Source: Aurantimonas coralicida DSM 14790
GTDB lineage: Bacteria; Pseudomonadota; Alphaproteobacteria; Rhizobiales; Rhizobiaceae
Direction: 5' to 3'
Assembly (NCBI RefSeq): GCF_000421645.1
Contig: NZ_ATXK01000015.1
Span: 1 to 44,707 of the forward strand
Length of the DNA stretch: 44,707 bases
Shown: in pieces, positions 7,827 through 15,904 of the stretch
How positions within the stretch are numbered: the stretch's first letter is position 1
How the letters are laid out: each line of letters starts with the position of its first letter
The notes under the pieces: generated by a model
Database searches by the model: none
Told to the model about the DNA's origin: nothing
The model's input: only the letters and a program-made list of their open reading frames with translations
Made by a program: the position numbers and the translations under genes

Positions 7827-9997
7827 TGCGGCCTCCAGCCGAGCAGTCGCATGGCGTTGGCTGTCACCAGTACCGTTGCTCCTGTATCTGCCAGGATAGC
7901 TGGCCAGAGGCCCGTCACGCCGAGTAAAGTCGTCACCAGGAACACCGCCTTGAGGCCAAGCGCGATCGCGATGTTCTGATGAATGTTGCGCATTGCGGAT
8001 CGCGACAAGGCAATCATGTCCGGAATGTCCTGAACCCGGCCATGCAGGACCGCGGCGTCCGCTGTTTCCAGAGCCACGTCGGTCCCTCCACCCATGGCGA
8101 TGCCTATGTCTGCGGCAGCCAGGGCGGGGGCATCGTTGATGCCGTCGCCGACCTTGGCAACGAAATGGCCCTCCGCCTGGAGGTCTCGCACCGCCTGCTG
8201 CTTGTCCTGCGGCAGCAATTCCGACCGCGCCCGGATCCCCAGGCTCTTCGCTACGGCGTCTCCTGTCCGTCGGTTGTCGCCCGTCAGCATCATGATCAGG
8301 ACGCCTCGACCGCGCAGGGCCCTGAGCCCCGATGCGGCATCGGGGCGGGGCTCGTCCCGCATGGCGATCAGACCTGCAACCGTGTTACCGGCCAGAAGGA
8401 CGGAGACGGTCTTGCCCGCGTCGTTGAGAACGGTGATCTTGGTGCTAACGTTCTCGCAGATCTGCGTGCGCCGACCTGCAGCCAGGGGAGAGCCGAGGAA
8501 TACCCGTTCGCCGCCGACGCTGCCGGCGATCCCTTCGCCCGGAATGGCTTCGGCGTCGAACGCCGGCGGGAGCGGCGCCTTCCTGGCCTTTGCCTCCTGC
8601 AGAATTGCCATAGCCAGCGGGTGGCTTGATCCCTGTTCCAGCGACGCGGCCAAGGAAAGTATGTCCCGCTCCGCTCGGCCGATCGCGATCACGTCGGTGA
8701 CCTCGGGCTTTCCCATCGTGATTGTCCCGGTCTTGTCGAGCGCGACAGCGGTCACTCTGCCGAGGTTCTCCAGTACCGCACCGCCCTTCATGAGGAGACC
8801 TCGGCGGGCACCGGCGGACATTCCGGCAGCGATGGCCGCAGGGGTCGAGATGACGAGCGCGCAGGGGCAGCCGATCAAGAGGATGGCCAGACCCTTGTAG
8901 ATCCAGTCGTTCCAAGGCTCGGCGAAAAGGAGCGGAGGCAGGATCGCCGTCAGCGCCGCGAATACCAGGACGCCAGGGGTGTAGTAACGGGAGAACCGGT
9001 CGATGAACCTCTCGGTTGGGGCCTTTGCCTCCTGGGCCTCCTCCACCAGCCGCACCACACGCGCGATGGTATTGTCGGAAGCGGCGGCAGTGACCTTGAT
9101 CCGCAGCACACCGCTTGCATTGATCGTGCCCGCGAACACCGTGTCGCCGACGCTCTTGCGCTTTGGTACGCTCTCTCCTGTCACGGGCGCTTCGTCGACC
9201 TCGCCGGCTCCCTCGGCGATGACGCCGTCCGCCGCAACGCGATCGCCGGGGCGCACCAGAATTATGGAGCCGACGGCCAGTCCGTCGGCGGCTACCGCGA
9301 CCGTCTCGCCGTCCCGCACCAGAAGCGCCGTCTTCGGCACGAGGTCCGTCAGGCCCTGAATATTCTTCCGTGCCCGACCGGCGGCCACGCCCTCCAGCAT
9401 CTCGCCGATCAGAAACAGGAGGACCACGGCCGCTGCTTCTTCCGTCGCGCCGATGATCACCGCGCCGACGGCGGCAATCGTCATCAGCATCTCGATGGAA
9501 AACGGCGAGCCGTAGCGAGCTGCTGCGGCGGCGCGCCTTGCGATCGGAACGAGGCCAACGGCGAGTGCTAGCAGGAAGGCCCAGCTCTCAAACGCTGGAA
9601 AAGCCACGCCCGCCAGATAGGCAATTGCCAATGCGAGGCCGCACGTCAGCGTCAGAACCGCCTTGGGCGTTCTCCACCACGCTTCATCGCCAGCATGCTC
9701 GTGGGCATGCGAATGATGGTTCGGATTCTCGCCATCAGTGGGAGCCGCCGCATTGCCGGTTCCTCGGACGCCGCGGCTAACTTCTCCGATTCCGTAACCG
9801 AGGTTCTTTACCTGGCGGATGATTGCTGCCGGAGTGAGCGCCTTCTCGTGTGCCACCGTCATCGTGCCGGCCGCGACCGACACGGCTACGTCTCCGACGC
9901 CTTCCAGACGTCGCACAGCCTTGTCGATCTTCGACGCGCACGAGGCACAATCCATGCCGCTGACGCGGTAGCGTGTCTGCTGGAGTTCTGCCGCCAT
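7823..9997 (-). CDS. zntA: Zn/Cd/Pb-exporting P1B-type ATPase
   Basis: 724 aa. An N-terminal HMA domain (GMDCASC, Cys17 and Cys20) is followed by a His-rich linker (NHHSHAHEH). Next come six to eight membrane spans with the CPC metal motif (IGCPCALVIS, near residue 376), the phosphorylation site DKTGTIT (near 420), MLTGDN and VGDGINDAPALA. The last spans contain GLKAVFLV and LADTGATVLVTANAMRLL, whose Lys and Asp mark the Zn/Cd/Pb (P1B-2) group rather than copper pumps. It exports divalent metal from cytoplasm to periplasm. It heads an operon with a methyltransferase-like gene, DUF411, PCu(A)C and SCO, behind a MerR-type promoter. Confidence 0.93.
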   Translation of the reverse strand: MAAELQQTRYRVSGMDCASCASKIDKAVRRLEGVGDVAVSVAAGTMTVAHEKALTPAAIIRQVKNLGYGIGEVSRGVRGTGNAAAPTDGENPNHHSHAHEHAGDEAWWRTPKAVLTLTCGLALAIAYLAGVAFPAFESWAFLLALAVGLVPIARRAAAAARYGSPFSIEMLMTIAAVGAVIIGATEEAAAVVLLFLIGEMLEGVAAGRARKNIQGLTDLVPKTALLVRDGETVAVAADGLAVGSIILVRPGDRVAADGVIAEGAGEVDEAPVTGESVPKRKSVGDTVFAGTINASGVLRIKVTAAASDNTIARVVRLVEEAQEAKAPTERFIDRFSRYYTPGVLVFAALTAILPPLLFAEPWNDWIYKGLAILLIGCPCALVISTPAAIAAGMSAGARRGLLMKGGAVLENLGRVTAVALDKTGTITMGKPEVTDVIAIGRAERDILSLAASLEQGSSHPLAMAILQEAKARKAPLPPAFDAEAIPGEGIAGSVGGERVFLGSPLAAGRRTQICENVSTKITVLNDAGKTVSVLLAGNTVAGLIAMRDEPRPDAASGLRALRGRGVLIMMLTGDNRRTGDAVAKSLGIRARSELLPQDKQQAVRDLQAEGHFVAKVGDGINDAPALAAADIGIAMGGGTDVALETADAAVLHGRVQDIPDMIALSRSAMRNIHQNIAIALGLKAVFLVTTLLGVTGLWPAILADTGATVLVTANAMRLLGWRPQ

Positions 9998-10024
9998 CGG
10001 TGGGTCCCATCTTCTGCCACCGGA

Positions 10025-10055
10025 TGGCTACAACCTCCAGCGGCTAGAGGAGCAA
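10025..10055 (-). promoter_or_regulatory. MerR-type promoter/operator of the zntA operon
   Basis: On the minus strand TTGCTC (-35, 10050-10055) and TAGCCA (-10, 10025-10030) are separated by 19 bases, the over-long spacing activated by MerR-family regulators. The spacer contains the imperfect dyad CCTCTAG-CCG-CTGGAGG. The arrangement and dyad closely match the site before dsbB (18995-19025). The likely regulator is the PbrR/CadR-like protein encoded at 18458-18886. The zntA ATG lies 28 bases downstream of the -10. Confidence 0.7.
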
Positions 10056-10301
10056 GCCCCTGATCGTAGAAATGTTTCACAAGATATCAGCCGACCATCC
10101 CGGTGTGCATCAAAGGCGCCTTGAATGACAGGATGAGGCCCCCGCTTTGGCCCGCCGAACCCTTCCGATTCTGTCGCCCGGAGCTAGGTTCATTCAAGCC
10201 TTCGGATCGTTGAGCGCAGGGCAGGAAAGCCTGATGAGAGCAACAGAAGTTCATTATCTGCCATCGCACCATCGCCAACACGACAGCTCAGGGGACGCGG
10301 C
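10056..10301. other. divergent intergenic region
   Basis: About 250 bp between the zntA promoter and the ZIP-like gene on the plus strand. No convincing gene is present. It presumably holds the promoter of the ZIP-like gene, but no MerR-type spacing was found on the plus strand. Confidence 0.4.
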
Positions 10302-11174
10302 ATGAGTAGTTTCTGGCAGGTCTTCTTCCTGTCTCTCCTGCCGGGAGCGGGAAATTTCGCCGGGGCGCTCGTGGCAGAGTTCTGGAAGCCGTCTTCCCGA
10401 CTACTGAACTGGGCGCTGCATGCCGCTTCCGGAATCGTCATCGCGATCGTCGCGGTCGAACTAATCCCCGAGGCCGTAGACGTTCTGGCCGGCTGGTGGC
10501 TCGCGGCAGCCTTCGCGGCGGGCGGCGTCTCCTATGTCATGATCGAGGCCCTCGTGGAGGGACTTCAGAAGGATGGCAGCCGCGGGAACCGAACGGGGAT
10601 GTGGATGATCTACGTCGCCGTCGCGGTGGATCTCACCAGCGACGGCATGATGCTCGGAACGGGCTCGGCCGTATCCAGCAACCTTGCGATGGTTCTGGCG
10701 TTCGGCCAGGTATTGGCCGATGTCCCGGAAGGCTACGCCGCGATGGCCAACTTCCGGGACAAGGGGGTGCCCCGACGGCGTCGGCTGCTTCTTTCGGCGT
10801 CGTTCATCCTGTTTTGTGTCGGGTCCGCCCTCGTCGCATTCTTCATACTGCGAGGTGCGGGAGAGAGCGTGAAGATGGCAGCCCTTGTCTTCGTTGCCGG
10901 CTTGCTGACCGTGGCAGCCGTCGAGGATATGCTGGAAGAGGCGCACGAGGCGCGCGAGGACGACCGGGGATCCGTGCTTGCTTTCGTGGGGGGCTTCACC
11001 CTTTTCACGCTTGTGTCAGCCGGGTTGGAAACCGTGACGGGTGGCGAAGCCCGCGCAAGCGAACCTATCGACGCTCGTATTTTCGCAGGACAGCAAACCC
11101 AAACGATGCCTGATGCGGCGGCCTTTGCCGAAGGCTATCAAAATAGCCTCTTGTCGCTCTTGACCTTCCAGTGA
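10302..11174 (+). CDS. ZIP-family-like metal transporter
   Basis: 290 aa with about seven to eight membrane segments. HAASGIVIAIVAVELIPEA resembles the ZIP helix with His and Glu ligands, and DLTSDGMMLGTG and LADVPEGYAAMANF resemble the paired metal-binding helices of ZIPs (HN-x-P-E-G-like, with Asp replacing His in the first). The middle loop is short, and the C-terminal 50 residues form a hydrophilic tail. ZIPs usually move Zn or Fe into the cytoplasm, so importing activity in a resistance island is odd; some homologues are thought to run differently. It is divergent from zntA. A second, more canonical ZIP is at 20271-21053. Confidence 0.7.
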   Translation: MSSFWQVFFLSLLPGAGNFAGALVAEFWKPSSRLLNWALHAASGIVIAIVAVELIPEAVDVLAGWWLAAAFAAGGVSYVMIEALVEGLQKDGSRGNRTGMWMIYVAVAVDLTSDGMMLGTGSAVSSNLAMVLAFGQVLADVPEGYAAMANFRDKGVPRRRRLLLSASFILFCVGSALVAFFILRGAGESVKMAALVFVAGLLTVAAVEDMLEEAHEAREDDRGSVLAFVGGFTLFTLVSAGLETVTGGEARASEPIDARIFAGQQTQTMPDAAAFAEGYQNSLLSLLTFQ

Positions 11175-11340
11175 GGGGAAGCCCCATCTGTTCACTGCGA
11201 TGGTAATGGACCATCGTGACGCTAGCCGTGGGATGTCCAGGAGATCAGATGGTCTGCTCGCCATGATCCGGTCTGGCTTCAGGACAGATCGCCCATGTGC
11301 CGCGCTGGCAATTGGACAGAACGAGGAATAGCCTACGCTC

Positions 11341-11685
11341 ATGCAGTTCATCGCCCGCCTGATATTTGTCGCACTCCTCGCCGCATTCGCGGCGAGTTCG
11401 GTTGCGCATGCGGCTGGCTCGGCAAAGATGGCCGCCGACATGGTGGCCATCGACGTCGCATCCATGGACATGGCGGACTGCGAGGCCTGTGATGGTCCCG
11501 AAGTTGGCGGTATGGGCCTCGCCTGCGATTTCCTTTGCGGCTCAGGCAGTCTTGCGGCCGTCCTCGGACCGCACGGCGATCGGTTCGTTCAGCCGACGGG
11601 CGGTCTATTGGACCCGGCGGTAACTGACGACCATTGTGGCCTGACGTGCCCTCCGACAGAGCAGCCCCCTCGAACTCTCATCTGA
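11341..11685 (+). CDS. small exported Cys-rich protein
   Basis: 114 aa with signal peptide (residues 1-24, SSVAHAAG). The mature part is rich in Met, Asp and Cys: MDMADCEACDG, LACDFLCG, DDHCGLTCPP, and ends PTEQPPRTLI. Seven cysteines and the Met/Asp cluster suggest metal binding or disulfides. It shares its layout and proline-rich tail with the proteins at 4451-4786 and 36109-36498. A hairpin with a T-run directly follows the stop, so it may be transcribed alone. Function unknown. Confidence 0.6.
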   Translation: MQFIARLIFVALLAAFAASSVAHAAGSAKMAADMVAIDVASMDMADCEACDGPEVGGMGLACDFLCGSGSLAAVLGPHGDRFVQPTGGLLDPAVTDDHCGLTCPPTEQPPRTLI

Positions 11686-11688
11686 TCT

Positions 11689-11720
11689 GACGCCCGGCGC
11701 TATCGCGTCGGGGCGTCTTT
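11689..11720 (+). terminator. rho-independent terminator
   Basis: GACGCCC (11689-11695) pairs with GGGCGTC (11711-11717); the inner bases GGCGC/GCG can pair as well, and TTT follows. It begins four bases after the stop of the small Cys-rich gene, so it should end that transcript before the beta-propeller gene. Confidence 0.6.
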
Positions 11721-11821
11721 CCGTGACTATCGGTGCGTTGGCGCCGAAGCACGGTGGTGACCGATGCCGGATTATTTCCGGCTTTTCGGCAGACGACCAA
11801 TCGATCAGTGACAGTTGAACA

Positions 11822-12805
11822 ATGGCTCGAAATCCCGACCCGGCGCCTTCGGGCGCCACCATGTCCGCCTCCGGGAGCCCGCAGGGCTTCCTCCATCAGA
11901 CCCGACGCGGATTTCTGTCTGCTTCCTTGACCGCAGTCGGACTTCTGGCGCTTCCGGTCGCGTTACGCCCGGCCATGTCGGCATCGTTCCCGGCCGTGGT
12001 TCTCGCATTCGACGGGAAGGCGCTGCTCGTCGCAGGAGCAACGCTCAGTCGCAGCGACGACGGGGGACGCACGCGAAGCACCTTGTCCGGGCCCGATGGC
12101 ATCCTTGCGCTGGCAACGCATCCCGAACGGCCAGGCCGCATCGTCGCCGGGCTCGCTTCCGGCCGGGTTGCCATCTCGCAGGATGGAGGACGCACATGGA
12201 AAGATCGTGCTGTCGGAAACGGCGAAGGGGCCGTCGACACGGTCATCATGGCGGCTGGCCAGCCCGACATGATGTACGCCGCGATCCGCAGTGACGGCCT
12301 CTGGAAAAGCGAGGATGCCGGCAGGAACTGGAGCCTCGCGATGGACCGTCCGTGGCTCGATGATGCGGAGCGTGATCTTCGCTCGCTTGCCTCGGTCGAT
12401 CTCGCGACCGGCATGGGCGGGATCTGGATCTACGCGGGCACCGACACCGGGATCACGCGCGTGCCGGATTGCTTCTGCCGTTGGCAGGACGTTCAGCCCG
12501 GCAACGCGATGGACGCTCTGGTAGCCGGCGATGCACCGCCTCCCGAAGCGCCGCTGCCGTCGGGCGAGCCGGTCCGTGCGCTGGTCAGCGTACATACCGC
12601 CCCGGAGACCCTCTACGCCGCGCTGCCGTCGGGTGTCTGGAATTCAAAGGACGCCGGCGTCGTCTGGTCCCGTTTGACGTCGGGTGACGCCTCCGCCGTG
12701 GCGGTGAACCCGATCGATCCTGAACACATCGTCGCCGCTCTGGATGGCGGCCTGAAACAGAGCCGCGACCGCGGCATCACCTGGTCCGCGCTTGCGGCAT
12801 CCTGA
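11822..12805 (+). CDS. exported Asp-box beta-propeller protein (BNR/YCF48-like)
   Basis: 327 aa. A twin-arginine-like signal (TRRGFLSASLTAVGLLALP) is followed by repeated Asp-box motifs: SDDGGRT, SQDGGRTWKD, SEDAGRNWSL, SKDAGVVWSR and SRDRGITWSA, about one per 45-60 residues. Such repeats build sortilin/YCF48-type propellers. Homologues in copper loci have no proven activity; an assembly or scaffold role is a guess. The start at 11822 lacks a clear ribosome-binding site, and 11861 is an alternative. DUF411 follows 11 bp downstream, so this is the first gene of the 11.8-15.8 kb operon. Confidence 0.75.
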   Translation: MARNPDPAPSGATMSASGSPQGFLHQTRRGFLSASLTAVGLLALPVALRPAMSASFPAVVLAFDGKALLVAGATLSRSDDGGRTRSTLSGPDGILALATHPERPGRIVAGLASGRVAISQDGGRTWKDRAVGNGEGAVDTVIMAAGQPDMMYAAIRSDGLWKSEDAGRNWSLAMDRPWLDDAERDLRSLASVDLATGMGGIWIYAGTDTGITRVPDCFCRWQDVQPGNAMDALVAGDAPPPEAPLPSGEPVRALVSVHTAPETLYAALPSGVWNSKDAGVVWSRLTSGDASAVAVNPIDPEHIVAALDGGLKQSRDRGITWSALAAS

Positions 12806-12816
12806 AGGATTTTATC

Positions 12817-13320
12817 ATGAAGAAAGCTTTTGCCATCACCTCGATTGCGGCCCTCGCGGTCGCTGGAGGTATTGCCTTCGGCACCTTGTCCTCGGCGCAG
12901 GATGCAAGCCGGGCGACCACCGCTGATGCCGCCCCCACGGAACAGACCATGCCGTCCAGGCAGGTCACGATCTGGCGGGACCCCAACTGCGGGTGCTGCG
13001 ACACCTACGCCGAGTACCTCGAAAGCAAGGGCTATCATGTCACCCGCGTCGACGATCCGGGTTTCGATCGGCGCTCGGTCGAGGTCGGCGTGCCGCAGGA
13101 CGGGATCGGCTGCCATCTCGCCGAGATCGACGGCTACTACGTCAGCGGCCTCGTGCCGGCGGAGATCATCGAGCGCCTGGTGACGGAGCGTCCGAAGATC
13201 GCCGGTATCACGCTCCCTGGCATGCCGGGCAATGCCCCCGGAATGGCACCGGAGAAGACCGGCACGTTGAAGACGTATGCCTTCGGCGAGGGCGGAATCT
13301 CCGTCTACTCCGATGAGTGA
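12817..13320 (+). CDS. DUF411 metal-binding protein
   Basis: 167 aa with signal peptide (about residues 1-27). The core matches the copy at 6728-7201: RDPNCGCCDTYAEYLESKGY (CxCC cluster), GIGCHLAEIDGYYVSGLVP and ITLPGMPGNAPGM. It is periplasmic and probably copper-binding. The stop overlaps the start of the 47-aa membrane peptide by eight bases. The order propeller, DUF411, micro-membrane peptide, cytochrome c makes a compact translationally coupled unit. Confidence 0.88.
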   Translation: MKKAFAITSIAALAVAGGIAFGTLSSAQDASRATTADAAPTEQTMPSRQVTIWRDPNCGCCDTYAEYLESKGYHVTRVDDPGFDRRSVEVGVPQDGIGCHLAEIDGYYVSGLVPAEIIERLVTERPKIAGITLPGMPGNAPGMAPEKTGTLKTYAFGEGGISVYSDE

Positions 13321-13456
13321 GTGCATGGGCGGAATGATGGGCGGGCCGATGATGGGCCTGATGATGGCCGGCGGCGGGCTTGTGCTCTTGCTCGTCGTGT
13401 CGGTTCTGGTCCTTGGCGTCGTGGCGCTGGCGAAATACGTCCGGGGGCAGAAATGA
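13313..13456 (+). CDS. 47-aa Met-rich single-span membrane peptide
   Basis: ATG at 13313 overlaps the end of DUF411, and the stop at 13454-13456 overlaps the cytochrome c ATG (ATGA). The N-terminal third is MSECMGGMMGGPMMGLMM, followed by one 20-residue membrane span and a basic end (ALAKYVRGQK). A related 40-aa peptide at 44231-44353 has the same plan (Met-rich start, one span, ALVKYLRR) and also lies beside a cytochrome c. The Met cluster could bind Cu(I) at the membrane face. It is too short for many gene finders, but the tight coupling on both sides supports it. Confidence 0.75.
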   Translation: MSECMGGMMGGPMMGLMMAGGGLVLLLVVSVLVLGVVALAKYVRGQK

Positions 13457-13941
13457 AGACAATGGCAGTCGTCCTCGCCACCGGTGCTGCGGCGACGGCT
13501 TTCGTGGTCGCCGCCGTGCTGGCGGAGCAGCGCGGCGGCGAGGCGGCTGCGCAGGACGTCACCTTCCTGGGCGAGCCGGTCACGGCGGAGGAGATCGCTC
13601 TTGGGCAGGACCTTTACGCCGCGAACTGCGCGTCTTGCCATGGCGACAATCTGGAGGGTCAAACCGACTGGATGCGGCGGCTCGATAACGGCCGAATGCC
13701 GGCGCCGCCGCATGACGAGACCGGGCACACCTGGCACCACGCGGATCGGCAGCTCTTCATCATTACAAGGCTGGGCGTTGGTGGGGTCGTGCCGGGCTAC
13801 GACAGCGACATGCCCGCCTTCAAAGACGTGCTGACGGACGAACAGATCCGGACAGTGCTCGCCTTCATCAAGAGCACTTGGCCGGAGCGGCAGCGCACGT
13901 TTCAGGCCGACGTCACAGCGAACGACGAGGGTGACTCGTGA
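13453..13941 (+). CDS. class I c-type cytochrome, exported
   Basis: 162 aa from the ATG at 13453. N-terminal signal or anchor (residues 1-33), then the haem motif CASCH in LYAANCASCHGDNLEGQ. A His-rich loop (HDETGHTWHHADRQLF) precedes the likely axial Met in DMPAFKDVLTDEQI. The single-haem domain resembles cytochromes encoded beside multicopper oxidases and DUF411 genes. It would carry electrons in the periplasm, perhaps from copper oxidation. A second cytochrome c at 43806-44219 sits beside the sister micro-peptide. Confidence 0.88.
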   Translation: MKTMAVVLATGAAATAFVVAAVLAEQRGGEAAAQDVTFLGEPVTAEEIALGQDLYAANCASCHGDNLEGQTDWMRRLDNGRMPAPPHDETGHTWHHADRQLFIITRLGVGGVVPGYDSDMPAFKDVLTDEQIRTVLAFIKSTWPERQRTFQADVTANDEGDS

Positions 13942-14030
13942 ACACGGCTGTCGCTCGAGATCCTTGGCAGCGGGACAGCGCGGAGGGCATCGCGCTGTTC
14001 GGAAACATCATCGCAAACGGAAGGAACTGA
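13938..14030 (+). CDS. possible 30-aa leader or gene remnant
   Basis: A GTG at 13938 overlaps the cytochrome stop (GTGA), and the frame runs 30 codons to a TGA just before the next gene. The sequence (NTAVARDPWQRDSAEGIALF) is not recognised. The overlap suggests translational coupling; it may be a short coupling peptide or the tail of a lost gene. Confidence 0.2.
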   Translation: MNTAVARDPWQRDSAEGIALFGNIIANGRN

Positions 14031-14032
14031 AC

Positions 14033-14308
14033 TTGACCGACACATCTCATCCGGCCCCGAGGCCGCGCTCCGCTGGGTTTCGCATGCCGCTGGGCCGCAG
14101 GGGGCTGGTGATCGCCACGATGGCGATCACCAGCGCGGGGATGGCGTTGAACTGGGGCTGGCTCACGGCGATCGGGGCCGCACCGTTGATCCTGGCGCTC
14201 GCCCCCTGCGCTGTGATGTGCGCCACCGGATACTGCGTCATGTGCAAGAGCAAAAGCTGTGACGCAGACAGGAGCCCGACCGACGTGCCGGGTACGACCA
14301 GGGACTGA
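14033..14308 (+). CDS. small membrane protein with Cys-rich C-terminus
   Basis: 91 aa from a TTG at 14033, with AAGGAA about eight bases upstream. Two hydrophobic segments (GLVIATMAITSAGMALNWGW and AIGAAPLILALAPCAVMCA) are followed by TGYCVMCKSKSCDAD. The four closely spaced cysteines after the second span could bind metal or form disulfides. Similar short proteins occur near copper genes, but I know of no named family. It sits between the cytochrome and the Met-rich protein in the operon. Confidence 0.6.
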   Translation: MTDTSHPAPRPRSAGFRMPLGRRGLVIATMAITSAGMALNWGWLTAIGAAPLILALAPCAVMCATGYCVMCKSKSCDADRSPTDVPGTTRD

Positions 14309-14334
14309 AACCAAACCCAACTGAGGTAACGACC

Positions 14335-14673
14335 ATGAAAACGAACACCAGACTTGGCCTTGCGATCGCGTTCGCGGCCATCATTGCCGCACCCGTGACC
14401 TTCGCGCAGGAGGATGCCGCGCCTGAGAAGATGATGCAGGGCGACACCATGAAGGGCAGTGACATGCAGGGCGGCGACATGTCCGGCATGCAAGGCATGA
14501 TGGGCGGTGAGGAGTCCGGCATGCAGGGCATGCAAGGCATGCAAGGCATGCAAGGCATGCAAGGCATGATGCAGATGATGCAGCAGATGCGCCCGATGAT
14601 GGAGGCCTGCACCGAGATGATGCAGGCAATGGCCGCCCAGCCTCACCACGCCGTCCCGAAAAACGACGGCTAA
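14335..14673 (+). CDS. Met-rich periplasmic repeat protein (GMQ repeats)
   Basis: 112 aa with signal peptide (residues 1-24, VTFAQ). The mature protein is dominated by Met, Gln, Gly and Asp. Five tandem 9-bp units (GGCATGCAA/G, 14518-14562) encode GMQ repeats, followed by MMQMMQQMRPMMEACTEMMQ and a His pair near the end. Met-rich periplasmic proteins of copper loci bind Cu(I). No catalytic features are seen. The DNA repeat is perfect enough to slip, and each change keeps frame, so length variants are expected. A strong hairpin follows. Confidence 0.75.
   Translation: MKTNTRLGLAIAFAAIIAAPVTFAQEDAAPEKMMQGDTMKGSDMQGGDMSGMQGMMGGEESGMQGMQGMQGMQGMQGMMQMMQQMRPMMEACTEMMQAMAAQPHHAVPKNDG
14518..14562 (+). 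repeat. 9-bp tandem repeat, five copies (GMQ codons)
   Basis: Five head-to-tail copies of GGCATGCA(A/G), each coding Gly-Met-Gln, with a partial sixth unit. The copies are almost identical at DNA level, including codon choice, so they arose by recent slippage. Copy-number changes would alter the number of Met ligands without shifting frame. Confidence 0.85.
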
Positions 14674-14679
14674 TAGTCG

Positions 14680-14709
14680 CGCAGGCCCGCACCGACATTC
14701 GGGCCTGCG
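14680..14709 (+). terminator. strong hairpin, probable terminator
   Basis: CGCAGGCCCG (14680-14689) and CGGGCCTGCG (14700-14709) are perfect inverted copies with a 10-base loop, seven bases after the Met-rich gene stop. There is no T-run, so termination may be partial. It separates the Met-rich gene from the SCO-like gene. Confidence 0.5.
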
Positions 14710-15019
14710 TCTCCCCGCTGAAAGAGACCCGATGAAATCAGCCTACCTCTCCCTGCCTCGCCTACGACTGCGGGCGCTGACGGATATCGGCGCGCTCGGT
14801 ATTGGCGCTGCGCTTCCCAGGCGAGGGTGCGCAGCGCGGACTATCAGTCAGGCCCGTCACCGACGAGACGGCGCAACCGGGCCAAACCGCCCACGTCAAA
14901 GCTCGGGAGTTCTCGGTATCACGCCTGATCCCGGATCAGTTGACGAACCAACCAGTCGGAGCGAGAGAACACGGTCTCTCGCAGGCGCGTCGCGGCGCTC
15001 ACCGGGAAGGTCACAGCCG

Positions 15020-15658
15020 GTGGCAGTCCGCCGACGGCTTGGAGGGCGGATAGCGGAACGTATCGTTCTCATCCTGGCGTTGATGCTCGCGCCCATTGGA
15101 AGCGCTTCCGCGCATAGTTCCGACGCCCCGATCGACGAACTCATGGCCGAGCGGGAGCCCGCCTTCGAGCATTCCGATGGACGCCTTGCGCCACCGCTGA
15201 ATGGGACCGCTGCCGACGGATCGACGGTGCGTCTGGACGGGCTTCAGGACAAGATACTCGTGGTCAGCTTCGCACCCGCGGTCTGCGGTTCGCCTTGCAT
15301 TGCGCAGCAGGCGCTTTTGCGCGCGGTGCAAGAGGGGGTGAACATCACGTCGATGCGCGATCGGGTCACCTTCCTCACGGTGGGTGTCGCCTCTGTCGCA
15401 GACTTGGACAGATCGAACTGGCTGCCCGTCACGGTGGGTGATGGCGCCGCCAAGGCGGCGGCGTCCTTCGCAGCCCTGTCCGCGCGTACGACCTACGCGC
15501 CAATGATCCATGTCATCGACCGCGGTGGACGCCATGCCGCCATCTTCCACGGCGCGGAATTCGCCCGCACGAACCTGATTGTCTACATCAACGCATTGAC
15601 GAACACGCCACCGCCGGAGAGCGGCTGGCTCGACAGCATCCTTCGAGCGTTTCAATGA
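15020..15658 (+). CDS. SCO1/SenC-like exported thioredoxin-fold protein
   Basis: 212 aa from a GTG at 15020, preceded by GGAAGG about nine bases upstream. The frame extends back to 14732, but that part is Arg/Ser-rich and not protein-like. A signal peptide (VLILALMLAPIGSASAHS) is followed by a SCO-type core with CGSPC (CxxxC) in FAPAVCGSPCIAQQ and a His in AAIFHGAEF. It is more divergent than the SCO at 5629-6249. The stop overlaps the start of a truncated membrane gene by four bases. Confidence 0.75.
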   Translation: MAVRRRLGGRIAERIVLILALMLAPIGSASAHSSDAPIDELMAEREPAFEHSDGRLAPPLNGTAADGSTVRLDGLQDKILVVSFAPAVCGSPCIAQQALLRAVQEGVNITSMRDRVTFLTVGVASVADLDRSNWLPVTVGDGAAKAAASFAALSARTTYAPMIHVIDRGGRHAAIFHGAEFARTNLIVYINALTNTPPPESGWLDSILRAFQ

Positions 15659-15807
15659 TCGCGGCGCCGATGTCACATGTTGCGGAGCGGCGAAACTGGC
15701 TGGTCGCGCTGCGCCGTTATCTCGTATTCGCGGCCCTTGCGAACCTTTTGTGGGAGTTCTCCCACCTACCTTCTCTCCGCTCGTTCCCGCGTCCGAGGCG
15801 TTCATGA
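15655..15807 (+). pseudogene. truncated membrane protein, N-terminal fragment
   Basis: ATG overlaps the SCO-like stop (ATGA). About 38 codons read like the start of a multi-span membrane protein (RRYLVFAALANLLWEFSHLP), similar to small proteins with an 'NL-WEF--MPLYT' start seen after SCO genes. After HLP the sequence becomes low-complexity and stops at 15807. The join at about 15770 marks the end of the operon and the start of unrelated DNA. Gene family uncertain; truncation likely. Confidence 0.5.
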
Positions 15808-15904
15808 AGGAGGCGGCGTCCGGCAGGACTCCGGTCTGTGCTTCTCGAGAACCCACCGTCGACCGAGGTTGTTGTCGACCTCGGCCGCATGATGACCGTG
15901 GGCC

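Noticed and set aside
11198-11216. Hairpin CGATGGT/ACCATCG after the ZIP-like gene as a terminator
   Set aside because: Short stem with no T-run; not strong enough to list.
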